DNA from: Bretschneidera sinensis
Taxonomy: Eukaryota; Streptophyta; Magnoliopsida; Brassicales; Akaniaceae
DNA: 64,000 bases
Direction: 5' to 3'
NCBI GenBank assembly: GCA_023935145.1
Contig: CM043700.1
Location: 67,596,620-67,660,619, forward strand
Shown: piece after piece, positions 48,690-59,219 of the stretch
Numbering within the stretch: position 1 is the stretch's first letter
How the letters are laid out: every line of letters starts with the position of its first letter
Made by a program: the position numbers and the translations under genes
The notes under the pieces: model-generated
What the model saw: only the letters and a program-made list of their open reading frames with translations
What the model was told of the DNA's origin: nothing
Database searches by the model: none

Positions 48690-49592
48690 TGTTGGTGTTT
48701 TTCTAAGGTTTAAACATGGTTTGATAAGGTTCTTCATTAGACCTTGGTGCCTCAGCACACAAAGTGTGCGCCTCAGCGCACAGCAAGACAAAGAAGTGCA
48801 GCATCAGGTCAGGCCACGGCCCAGCCTTCCTAGGCCGTGGCGCCCAGCATGGAGGAAGCCTGGAGGAGGTGTGCGTCGTGGCTCAGCCTCCCCTAGGCCA
48901 CGACGCCCAGAAAGTGGAGAAGTGCAGCCCTGCCTTGCTTCGCGGCCAGCCCTGTTCTGGGCCGCGGTGCCAAGTACACTAAGACAAGCTTTTCAGCCTT
49001 TTTGAAAGGTGCATGGATGCATGATCAAAATGCACAGGATCACTAAGGATTGATGAAGGGCTATGATTGAAAGGTCCTCAAGATCTAAGGGTGGATATTG
49101 ACCTTCAAGATTAGTTAAGAAGTGGTGCACTATATAAAGAGTCACCTAGCTTTAATCTTAACACAATAACACAAGTGATCATCATATAAGAGAATTCAAG
49201 TGCAAGTGTGAGAGTGCAAAGACACAAAACACAGGAGAGGCACTAGAATAGATCTCAAAAGTGAGGCTGGTTGTAAACAGAGAGTAGTATAGATTGTGGG
49301 TAGAGGGCTTTGTAATAGTTCTTATCACTTTCTTTCTTCTCTTCTTTGGTTCTTCAAGAACTAGAGGTTTCTTGAAGGGGGTTGCTGTAATCTGTAAGAA
49401 CTCATTGATTTAGTGCAGAGAGTTCAGAGGAACTCACGGGGACGTAGGCTATTGCCGAACCTCGATAACAATTGCTGTGTTCTTTCTTTTCTTTGATTTC
49501 TGTTTCTATTTCCGATTCATCTTTACAAGTCATTCTAGACTTGGGTGTTTGGAAGATCACCACCTGGGCATCTCCAAGGTGATTTCCCAACA
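48690..49592 (+). repeat. 3' LTR of Copia-1, 903 bp
   Basis: It begins TGTTGGTGTTTTTC and ends GATTTCCCAACA. A TATA box, tatataaa, is at 49131-49138. Bases 48760-48970 are strongly GC-rich and repetitive (ggccgtggcgcccag-like units). The following bases gaaat match gaact, the inverted flank at 42464-42468, with one mismatch. Confidence 0.93.
49131..49138 (+). promoter_or_regulatory. TATA box of the Copia-1 LTR
   Basis: tatataaa lies mid-LTR. The same motif occurs in the inverted 5' LTR piece (tttatata at about 42037-42044). Motif evidence only. Confidence 0.55.
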
Positions 49593-50268
49593 GAAATTTT
49601 CAAGGGTTGTAATGGGGTTTAGGATCAAGGTAGGAAATATTTGGGAATGTAGCTCAAAAGCCATCGAAACTAGTAGAGCAAAAATGAATCAACTCAAGCT
49701 CGAATATATAAGACATGTAAAACCAATCACTCCATTTAGTAGCTTCTTCGATTTGGCTTTAAAGCATTTAAACCATGAAAAATTCCTGCATTGAAAAAGA
49801 GATTATTCAAAGGAACACTTTTCGTTTGCAGAAGGGAACAATCCTTCACAATAGCTTCCACCTTTGTATATATCACATATAAACAGACCCCTTTCTTGGA
49901 ATTTTAGGAGGAATTATGAACATGGACAGTTTGTAACATTAATAGTGATTTCCTCCATCACTTCCTTTCTTTATTTTTTTTCTTTTTTTTAAACAATATT
50001 ACATCAACAATGGAACTCACGAATTGAGAATGAAAACATGTTCCATTTCACCAGTCATAGCCATACCACAAATCCAGACACCCTCATACTTATTTATTGC
50101 ACACCCATATATATCATAATGATGAAAAATGCTCCACTAGCTCTACAGCTTGGGTAAAGGCATTGTTTTCTAGGTTTAAAGCTTGTAACGTGGGTTCACA
50201 GTAAACAAAAAAAAACTAATAAAGCTCAAAGGGGTTCAACAAAGGGGAAAAATTAATTACAAGGTACG
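49593..50268 (-). other. Gypsy 3' untranslated region (minus strand)
   Basis: No protein is recognised. On the minus strand the text resembles the long 3' untranslated region of Athila-type elements and appears to continue at 51610 after the solo LTR. Assignment to one element or two is unresolved. Confidence 0.45.
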
Positions 50269-51604
50269 TGATTACGCCCAAAACATAACGCGGTTATTGT
50301 AGTATAGTTTTGGGGTGTCGATTCCACAGGGAAACAAGTTAATTACAAAAGAAGGTGTTAACCTTAACACAAATGATAAAAGATTAAATGAATCTGAGTT
50401 TTTGATTGTGCAAAAGGGTAATTGTGTAAATAAGTTTGAAATATAATTAAGAATGACAAGGTTCCAGGAATCCTCCCTAAGCTCGTTGCTCTAATCCTAA
50501 CTTGATTCAGTTTTTTTTTGTCTCGATTGCAAGTTTCACATCCCAAACAGGCAATCGGAAAATATTCAATTAAAGTGCAACTATAAATCCTAATGTAATT
50601 GTTACGAATTATTCTCTACTTTAATGCACACATGACCCAACTTATAAATTATCAAAAGACGACGATATATCTAACGACAATACCGCAACAATGGACAAAT
50701 CTATAAAAGAGATCTATCGGACTCAATCACACCCAAACAGATACACATAAGAAAAGCATGACTAAACTTATATGGAAAAGAAGCATGCAATCACCGGACT
50801 AATAAAAATCTACTAATTAAATTAAAGAATAAAACATAACAATATTTAATGAAAATAATACCAAACTACAACTGAATCAAATAAAGGAAATAAGAACAAC
50901 TACACCTAGGGATTCATCCCTTCGCCTTGCTTGAAGACTAGCTGCTCATGGAGCTCATGCTTCCTTGAGTTGCCTCCGGCCTCTCAACGATCATCTCCTC
51001 CTCGGTAGCGAAAGCTTCGGCGATTCCTCAGCTTGCCTTCAAAATTATACTTTCGGATTCGTCCTAAACGCCTTTTGGATTACTCCTAAAGGCCCTCTGG
51101 ATTCACTCTCTGATGTATTCAGATGAGCTCCGATTGAATGATGATTTCAGCTGAGCAGAGTGGGTCTTTATATAGGCAAACTCCCGGAATGCTATGTGTT
51201 ATCTAGCCAATGTGGGATACTGTCTGGGTGCGCTCGATCGCAGCCCGAGTGCGATCGATCGCACATGCGCTCGATTGCAGCTTGTGCGCTTGATCGCATA
51301 TGCGCTGCAGAGTACCTTGCTCGATGTGGGATGTGCGTTCGATCGCATTGCTTGTGCGCTCGATCGCAATTCAGGCAACAGTCCATCTTGTCCTTCCAGA
51401 AGCATGGGATCTTGGTCTTTTAAGCAACGATCGCTTCTTTTTCTCTTTTAAACTTAAAGTACCTGTAAATTACACTGAAATAAGTCAGTGGTCCAATAAT
51501 ATTACTTTAGAGTTATTAACATATAAAAGCACAATAAAGACCGAGATCAATCCTAAAATACTAACAATTAACCACTGCTGAGAGGCATTTTATGACTCTC
51601 ATCA
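50269..51604 (-). mobile_element. Solo LTR (TGATGAGAGTC family), 1336 bp
   Basis: It is homologous to the LTRs at 58148-59219 and 62847-63907 at both ends (forward start TGATTACGCCC, forward end gactctcatca). The flanks gtacg (50264-50268) and gtagg (51605-51609) are a 5-base duplication with one mismatch. No polypurine tract or primer site adjoins it, so it is solo. Bases 51228-51370 hold a dense cluster of cgatcg palindromes not present in the two relatives. Confidence 0.85.
51228..51370. repeat. Cluster of GC-rich cgatcg-centred palindromic modules
   Basis: At least six degenerate copies of tgcgctcgatcgca or its variants lie within 145 bases of an otherwise AT-rich LTR, spaced unevenly. 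Related clusters lie at 184-300, 1530-1615, 4298-4395, 55340-55382 and 56565-56685. Confidence 0.85.
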
Positions 51605-52186
51605 GTAGGCTATTTAGCTTATGTAGCTTATAACAAAGAGGGCCTTAATCATGTTCATGCATGCATGTGTCAGTATGACCACGAAGAGAATCAAGGCAAG
51701 TTCTAGAGAAACAAATCCATTGAAGAATATCTCACATGAAAGAGAATAGTGAGACTGATATGGATGTGTCGGTCTAAAGGCTCAAAATCTCACCAGCTTT
51801 TGTCTACTAAATTTAGTCGCTACCATTCTCAAGGAAAATAACTAGACTAAATTAATTCTAAGTTGGAAGATTACTTATTCAATCATGTTATGAATTTTTC
51901 AAGCTTAATTGAATCTTGCTCATGACATACACAACCAAAAATCGTTGAAAACCACAAAAACAAAAAAGCAAACTTTTTTTTTTCAGAAACAAATTTAAAA
52001 CACAACCTAAATCCACCACACTTAAAACTTACATTGTCCCCAATTTAAGGTGAAATGCAAAGAAAAGGCAAAAATAACCAAAATATAAATGCGAAAATAA
52101 CAAGAGAAAAAACAAATTCCCTTTTGGGTTGCCTCCCAAGCAGCGCCTTTGTTTATTATCATCGGCTCGACTCAATGCTTCCTTAT

Positions 52187-53079
52187 TCAATCAGTATAAA
52201 TCAGATCCTCAAGGTCCAATTTTTCCATATTCTCTACTTGGAAACTTTCATAGAAAGGCTTAAGTCTATGGCCATTCACCTTGAACACTTTGGAAGTTGC
52301 TAAACTTTGAATTTCAACTGCACCATGAGGAAAAACATTAGTAACAACAAAAGATCCAATCCAACAAGAATGCAACTGGTATAGAAGGACTTTTTGACCA
52401 ACTTTAAACTCCTTCCTAGAGATCATCTTGTCATGAAAAGCCTTCGTCTTTTCCTTGTAAATCTGTGCACTCTCATAGGCATCATTGCGAATTTCATTCT
52501 TCCTAGAGATTATCTCGAGGATCTCATTCTTCACTATATCCATCATGGGTGGGTTCAATCTTCTTTGTGGTAGACGGGAAGGTTTTGCTTCCTCTTCAAG
52601 TAAGATACGTTGCATCCATGTAGACGGGCTAATTCCTTTCATATCCGCAATTGTCCAACCAATAGCTGTCTTATGCTCCTTAAGGACCTACACAAGCTTT
52701 TCTTCTTACGGTGCACTATGTTTACTGGAGATAATAATTGGTAACGTTCCTCCGTCTCCAAAGAACACGTACTTGAAGTGACCAGGGAGAGGCTTCAAAT
52801 ATGGAATAAGGGCCTGCAAAATAGAGAGTAAAGGTCTCTCGTTAGAAACTGGTAATGTAATACAAGGGACGTTACCTGACTGCTATAACTTCGAAAAATC
52901 ATTCAACGTTGCAACAATTTCTTGCAAATCAATACTCAAGACTAACTTCTCATTCTCTTTCTCAAGATACTTACTAATGGAAACTTCCAATCCATCGTTT
53001 TCATCAAGTTCAAAAACTTCATTTGCTAAAGAATCAATCACATATGTGGGTATTTTGCCAAGTTTTAAACAAGTGTAAT
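52187..53079 (-). pseudogene. RT start fused to integrase C-terminus
   Basis: The minus-strand text begins LKLGKIPTYVIDSLANEVFEL, continues through the pre-RT motif and [20 protein letters not shown] and [13 protein letters not shown] of the reverse transcriptase N-terminus, then switches at about 52500 to [20 protein letters not shown] and ends [15 protein letters not shown]...[11 protein letters not shown] of the integrase C-terminus. All RT catalytic motifs, RNase H and the integrase core are missing. The fused 151-codon part (52187-52642) is open, showing a late, in-frame deletion. Confidence 0.87.
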
Positions 53080-53585
53080 TCAGCATCAGGTCAAGCTCTG
53101 ACCCGTGGCACAACCTTGGGCATCGTGGCCTCCAGAAGCTCCAAGAAGTTTAGCCATCTGGTCGCGTCACGGCCTGACTTCCCCAATGTGCGGCGCCCAT
53201 AGTGTGAGGTAGTTTAGCCCTGTTCTAGGCCGCGACATGCCTTGTTCTAAGCCACAGCTTGAAGGCACACTAATGTTGATTTTTCCAGCCTTTTGTTAAG
53301 CGCGTGGATGCATGATCAAAATGCATAGGATCACTTAGGATTGATGAGGGGCTATGGTTGATAGGTCCTCAAGATCTAAGGGTGGATATTGACCTTCAAG
53401 ATTGGTCAAGAAGTTGGTGCACTACATAAAGGGTCACCTAGCTTCAATCTCAACAAGACAAGAGACATGTGAGACATGACATGTGAATGAAAGAATTGTT
53501 TGAGAGTGCAAAGACACAAAACATAAGAGACTCATTGGAGAGGCTGGTTGTATAAAGAGAGAGAGTAGTATAGAGAGGGGAGAAT
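53080..53585 (+). repeat. Copia LTR fragment inside the Athila-like element
   Basis: It matches Copia-1 LTR from the GC-rich block through gatgcatgatcaaaatgca, gtcctcaagatctaagg and gagtgcaaagacacaaaaca, but lacks both LTR ends. It carries an extra segment with short direct repeats (acatgtgagacatgacatgt, 53463-53482). No target duplication is visible. Confidence 0.8.
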
Positions 53586-54045
53586 CTTTTAAAAACTTAG
53601 CATAAGCAGGAAGTTATTTTATTGCATCTAATAAAGGAATATTTATTTCCACTTTTTTCAAGGTTTCGAAAATGTCAAACATTTTAGTTTCCTTTTTATA
53701 CTTCACTAACCTTTGAGGGAAGGGTGGAGGTGTATTTACCTTTTCCATCTCACTTACCTTAGATGTGGAGGCTTGGTCTGAAGATGCTTGTGTAGGCTCA
53801 TTGGTGCCAATGATCTTAACATTTCTTAAGGTTGTTACAGCATTCAGTTGCTGATGTCCTCTTGGATTAAGTATTAGTTGGGTTGGGAGCTCTCATTGCT
53901 TTCTGGTACTTAATTCCTTGGCCAATTGTCCCATTTGTATCTCTAGTCCTTGGATGGCTTGATCATATTTTACGGTGATTTGCCTCATTTCACTCTGAAA
54001 TTGCCTTGCCTCTTCCATGAATTGTTCATGTATATTCAGGATTTG
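53586..54045 (-). pseudogene. Gag to protease linker of the Athila-like element
   Basis: The minus strand reads PPPFPQRLVKYKKETKMFDIF and VEINIPLLDAIK..PAYAKFLKD, the conserved linker before the protease in Athila-type polyproteins, with stops. Confidence 0.72.
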
Positions 54046-55250
54046 TTACTGTTGAGACGCTAATTGCCTCACAAGACTTTCGAGGTCATTCTTCTTTGGT
54101 TTAGGAACAGATTGGGTTGCTGGTTGGAAGTTTCTTTGCTGCACTTGACTGTTTTGATTGTTGCTGCACGAGAAATTTGGATGATTCCGCCATCCAGGGT
54201 TGTATGTGTTTGCATAAGGGTTGTTCTTTGGCGGATAATTATTTGGTCCCACAAAGTTAGCTTGCTCATGATCTGCAGATGAATATAAGGGACACGTATC
54301 AGTATTATGATCAAATTGTGAGCAAATGGCACATACCTGGAGTGGTGTAGTTGGTGGGTTAGTTGAGGTGTGTTGAGCGGCCATGGCTTTAACCAATAGG
54401 TTAAGCTTTCTCTCCACATCAGCTATTTGAGGAGATGATCCTCTATTCAAACTTACCTCATACATGCCCTTACTCTTGGTTATATGTCTACCTCGAGAGT
54501 AGAACTGCTACGTGTGTTCACTTAGGGTTTCGAAGAGTTCCATCGCTGCTCTTCTCCATCAGTACTCCTCCACAACCTGAATCCACAATATTTTTGTTAG
54601 AGTCACTCAAACCTTCATAGAAAGCTTGTACCAGTTCGCCTTGAGGTAGGTTGTGGTAAGGGCATTTGAGTAGTAGCTCGTTGAAATGTCCCCAGGCCTC
54701 GAAGAATAGATCTCCATCCTTTTATTGGAAGGATTAAATTTCCTTCCTCATTTGCCTCGTATTTTTGGGCTGGGAAGAACTTCCTTAGGAATTTGCTAGC
54801 CAACTCCTCCCAAGTGTGGATGGAAACTACAGACAAAGAATATACCATAATTTAGCATTATCTTTCAAGGAAAAAGGGAAAAGAATTAACCTTATTCCTT
54901 CTTGGTCTAAGCCTCGGATGTGCTGGAATTTGCAGAGGTAAAAAAACTCTTTAAGGTGCAAATGTGGATCCTCACTAGGTGTACCCTTAAAGTGAGTCAG
55001 TGCACTAAGTATCTGCGGAGATATGTAGTAGTTTCCTTCCGCTTCAGGTTGATACGCAATGCAAAAAGGTTGATCGAGGTTCTGTGGGATGAAGGATTGC
55101 TTCATCGGCCTCCTCTCAGGTGGTTGCTGTTCGGCTATCTTTTCTGCCATTGGTATTTCTTCCTCAATTCCTTCTTTTACCTCTTCTGAGTTGTCTCTAA
55201 GCCTTTTTCTGATAGTCCGCTCAAGCTCAGTATCAAGGGGAAGGAATGTT
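54046..55250 (-). pseudogene. Athila-like gag
   Basis: Segments in order: ERRPMKQSFIPQNLDQPFCIAYQ and FKGTPSEDPHLHLKEFFYLC with LFPFSLKDNAKLWY (55150-54830), WEELASKFLRKFFPAQK (about 54810-54760), KGMYEVSLNRG (about 54470), a zinc knuckle CAICSQFDHNTDTC (C-x2-C-x4-H-x4-C, about 54340-54299), and NTYNPGWRNHPNFSC (about 54215-54171). Two or more frame changes separate the parts. Confidence 0.85.
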
Positions 55251-55558
55251 GGATGCTTGGATCAACGTCCGTGCATGAATCAGTGGCAGTTACATAAGTG
55301 CAGCAGTCAAACACTGCTGCTCGGATGACTCTCTGCTTCAATTGCACTCGATCGCACAAGAGGGTGCGCTCGATCGCAAGTGGCACAGAAAGCTCTCCTG
55401 GAGTACCTGAAACTGAGAAAAAGGAAATTGATTAGGGTTTTAATGGAACGAAAAATAAGATAAACATAATAATTAAGAATGGAATAGAATAGAATAAAAA
55501 GGAAATAACATTAATTAAACTAAATAAAAAATTAATTCTAAAAAGAAATTTAGTGCGG

Positions 55559-55576
55559 TCCCCGGCAACGGCGCCA
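55559..55576 (-). other. Primer-binding site, tRNA-Asp, minus strand
   Basis: tccccggcaacggcgcca on the plus strand is the exact 3' end of plant tRNA-Asp without its added tail, so the minus strand is the primer site. It lies nine bases inside the LTR. Confidence 0.92.
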
Positions 55577-55585
55577 AAACCTTTT

Positions 55586-56859
55586 TGTGACGATTATCTA
55601 CCTAAATAAATATGCAAATAACCGTACTAGTTTTACTTGCAAGTGCACAAGGTCAATGGTGAATTTCAAGTGCGAGATCATGTCCACAGGGATTGGTGAA
55701 TTTCAATTTAGAATTAGTTTCTTCAAAGTAAAAAGAGAAATAGCTGTTGATTGTGAGTGAATAATAATGAGAACATAGGACTACGATACCCACCACTAAT
55801 TATACTTTCTCACTAAGTAAGGTGTCAATGCTCTAGTCTTATCATGAATATTTAATGGTTGCCAACCTAAGAGTTTGGCCCACACCTTAGGCTATTGATC
55901 TCCCTATGCAACGAGTTAGGCATGGTGTATACTCTAACTCTTTTCTCTCTTAAGGGATTCAGCATGGGTGTATACTGAGTTGTTTCTTAAGAGATCATGA
56001 GGGCTGTGGAGATCGGCAACCACACGGAACCTAGGGCTTGGTCCGCTCCCGGTTTCCCATGTTGATTAACCCGAGAATCCGGTGTGGATATCTCTTGTTA
56101 CTAATGTCGAACCCGGACTCGGTCATCCAAATTGATTCGACTAACTTATCCATACCACATGCATACGTTGATTAGACACACACATATGAGGAATTTAAAT
56201 ACAAATAGGCATTAATCAAGTTAAACATTCTAACAATGCTATAGCAAAGATAATCAATGAATCAACATGTGGAAAAGCATAACTAGGGCTTTAATCGAGC
56301 GCTATAAGAGTTTAGTTACACATGCTAGTTAAACTAAACATTCTAAACATAATGAAATAAAATAGAAAAATAAAACCAAAGAAGACTCGGGAGACGAGTC
56401 GTCAATTACTCTCCTAAGCTTGCTACTTCGAAACTAAAACAAAAGATTTTCATTTATGTGTTTTACAGGGCTATTTATAGGGTCCTCATGGTGTCTCGAA
56501 ACCCTATTTTCCTATTTGAAATCTGGAGACTTCTTTCCATATCTGGCTTAGCTGCCTCTGCAGTGATTGCGCTCGATCGTATGCAGGATGCACTCAAGCG
56601 CAAGTGTGCACTCGAGCTTCTTCAAGTGCGCTCGAGTGCTTATGTGCTCGATCACAAGGGAGGTGCGCTCGAGCGCACCTTGCTGGATGGCAAAACTTGA
56701 CTTTTGCTCCTAAAAGCTCCAAATTATCATCTTTTTGTTCAAGTCCTATGAAAAACACATAAAACATGAAAATGAAGTAGAATCTACTGAAATAGATAAA
56801 TAAAGAACCTAACAAGCGTAAATTAAGGGGCTTAAGTATGACTATTTAAGCACTTATCA
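55586..56859 (-). repeat. 5' LTR of the Athila-like element
   Basis: On the minus strand it starts TGATAAGTGCTTAAATA and ends CGTCACA. It is homologous to the LTRs at 5-1331 and 4120-5449. It carries gcgctcgatcg-type modules at 56565-56685. Confidence 0.9.
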
Positions 56860-58142
56860 TGCACTCATCATTTGTGTCCTCACAGGGATTGATTTAAGAA
56901 TTTCAAGGAAACTGAAGATGGAATGGTTTTTCGGGGGAATGATACTTCTTACCAAGTGAGGGGCACGGGAAGCCATCCAGTTGAGGATGTTTGATGGAAT
57001 GATGAGGCTGCTAAGGAACGTGAGGTATCTTTCGGATTTGAGAAGAAATTTGATCTCATTGGGGCAGCTAGATTCCTTGGGGTACACATACAAGGTAGAT
57101 GGAGGAAATATCAAAGTAACCAAGGGGTCTTTGGTAGTTATCAAAGTAGCAATGAAGGATGGTCTTTATGAGATGATCGGAGACACGAAGATCAAGGATC
57201 AAGCAGCAAGCTTGATGGCTGAGATGGATAGGGCAGCCCTTTGGCACAATCGCTTGGGACACATGAGCGAAAAAGGCCTACAAGTTCTCAGCAATGATGG
57301 TCTACTTGGTGGTGACAAAGTATAGAAACTTGATTTCTGCGAGTGTTACGTTCTTGGGAAGCAACACCGGGTCAGCTTCAACACAGATGTGCACAAGTCT
57401 AAGAGCATTCTTGACTACATCCATACGGATCTTTGGGGGCCAGCAAGAACACCAACACAGGGAGGTAATCTTTACTTTCTGTCTTTAATTGATGATTATT
57501 CAAGAAAGGTTTGAGTTTATTTGCTTAAGAATAAATCAGATGCTTTAAATAAGTTAGTGGTGTGGAAAAGGCTGGAAGAAACTCAAACGGGCAAGGTAGT
57601 TAAGGTGTTAAGAATCGATAATGGCTTAGAAGTTTTTAACAATGAACTTGATAAATTCTGTATGTTAAATGGGATTCTAAGACATAGAACGGTTGTGAAA
57701 ACGCCTCAGCAAAATAGAGTTGCTGAGAGGATGAATAACACATAGGTGCTTGTTAAATGGATCCGGATTACCCAAATGTTTTTGGGGGGAAGCGGTGTCT
57801 ACTGCTGCGTATTTGGTTAATAGATCACCCTCTCGGGTTGTGGACCTTAAGACTCCATTGGAGATGTGGAGTGGTAAACCCCCTGAGTTGGACAACCTTA
57901 GGACTTTTGGGTGTGCTATTTTTGCACATCAAAAGGATGATAAGCTTAGCCCAAGGTCTAGAAAATGTGTGTTTCTAGGATATGGGGAAGGGGCTAAGGG
58001 GTATAGGTTGTGGTCCTTACAAGAAAAAGGATTTAAACTCATAATAAGTAAGGATATCATTTTTAATAAATTGTTATTTCCCTATTTGGAGAAAACTAAC
58101 CCTGCTTGGGCTACTGAGTAAACCAGTTCGATATTTGTGGAG
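56860..58142 (+). pseudogene. Copia-2 gag-pol fragment (protease to integrase)
   Basis: It parallels Copia-1 from the protease (CTHHLCPHRD-like, 56860-56890) through NVRYLSDLRRNLISLGQLDS (57016-57075), LWHNRLGHMSEKGL (57238-57279), the integrase motifs DLWGP, LSLIDDYS, NGLEVF and VKTPQQNRVAERMN (57428-57740) and the integrase C-terminal part YLVNRSPSRVVDL...FLGYGEGAKGYRLWSL (57750-58010). A small deletion and frameshift fall at about 57745. The 5' part is missing at the Athila junction. The 3' part resumes at 63913. Confidence 0.9.
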
Positions 58143-58147
58143 CATAG

Positions 58148-59219
58148 TGATTACGCTCAAAGTGTAACGTGGTAGTTGTAGCACAACTTTGGGGTATCGA
58201 TTCCACAGGGAAACAAGTTAACTATAAAATAAGGTGTGAACTTTAACACAAACGATAAAAGATTTATTGAAAGAATTTGAATTGTGTGAAAATAGTGTAA
58301 AGAAAATTGTGTAAATAGATTTATGATGGAGAAACAATAAGGTTCCAGGAATCCTCCATTCGCCTTGCTTAGAGACTAGCCGGCCATGGGGCTCATGCTT
58401 CCTCGAGTTGCCTCCGGCCTCTCAATGATCATCTCCCCCTTGGTAGCAAAAGCTTCGGCGATTCCTCATCTTTCCCTCCAAAAGTACTTCGGATTCCACC
58501 TAATAGCCCTCTGGATTACTCCTAAAGGCCATCTGGATTCACTTTATGATGATCTCAGATTCTCTGATTGTTCTCAAAGTTAAAGTGGAATGGGTCTTAT
58601 ATAGGCAAATACCATGAGTGCAATGTGTTTCCAATCCGATGTGGGATGTGGGATATAGAAATGTGTTTCTAACCGATGTGGGATGTGGGATTTAAGCCTT
58701 CACATGCCCTTCAAGCTAAAATCCCGCACAGCTCGTACAGCCTAATCTTTGTCTACTAAAACTGCCATAACTTTCTCTAGAAAAATCAATTTTACGAATC
58801 GTAAAATTCTCCAGAAAATAGACTTTCGGATCTTTCTAAGCATATATGGCTCATCTCATGGTTCTTATTTTATCAATACAGTTTAATTTGCAAATATGAT
58901 TGATTTGTACGGGAAATTCTGGCAATTTAGTGAAACACCTTTCCAGTACGGGCAGCAGCTGTTGCTCTTTTAAGCCCTCCATCTTGTCCTTCCGGAAGCA
59001 TTCCTTCACTCCAGTATGCCTTGAGTCTTTGTGCTTCAAGCAATGATAACTTTTCCTCCTCTTTTGAGCTTAAAGTACCTGAAAATGCACCGAAATAGAT
59101 CAATGATCCAAGAATGATACTTTAGAGTTGTTAACGTATAAAAGTGCAATTAAAACCTAGATCAACCCTAAAATGATAACAATTAAGTATTGTTAAGATG
59201 CATTTTATGACTCTCATGA
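58148..59219 (-). repeat. 3' LTR of the gag-only element
   Basis: It matches 62847-63907 along its length with scattered differences. Its inner terminal CA is mutated (forward ctctcatga against ctctcatca). Confidence 0.92.

Larger units (their letters stand above)
51610..56859 (-). mobile_element. Athila-like Gypsy element, internally deleted and interrupted
   Basis: Minus-strand order: 5' LTR (56859-55586), tRNA-Asp primer site, gag (about 55250-54046), gag-protease linker (54045-53586), a Copia LTR fragment (53585-53080), remaining protease/RT start fused to the integrase end (53113-52187), and 3' untranslated sequence (52186-51610). A matching 3' LTR is not found in the window. It shares LTR and gag with the gag-only element at 5-5449. 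It adjoins Copia-2 at 56860. Confidence 0.82.

Noticed and set aside
48721..49005. 94- and 72-codon frames in the Copia LTR
   Set aside because: They are products of the GC-rich LTR block, and the same region is non-coding in the other LTR copies.
51160..51581. Five overlapping open frames in both directions rich in C, R and S
   Set aside because: They arise from the palindromic gcgctcgatcgca repeats, which lack stop codons in most frames. They are not genes.
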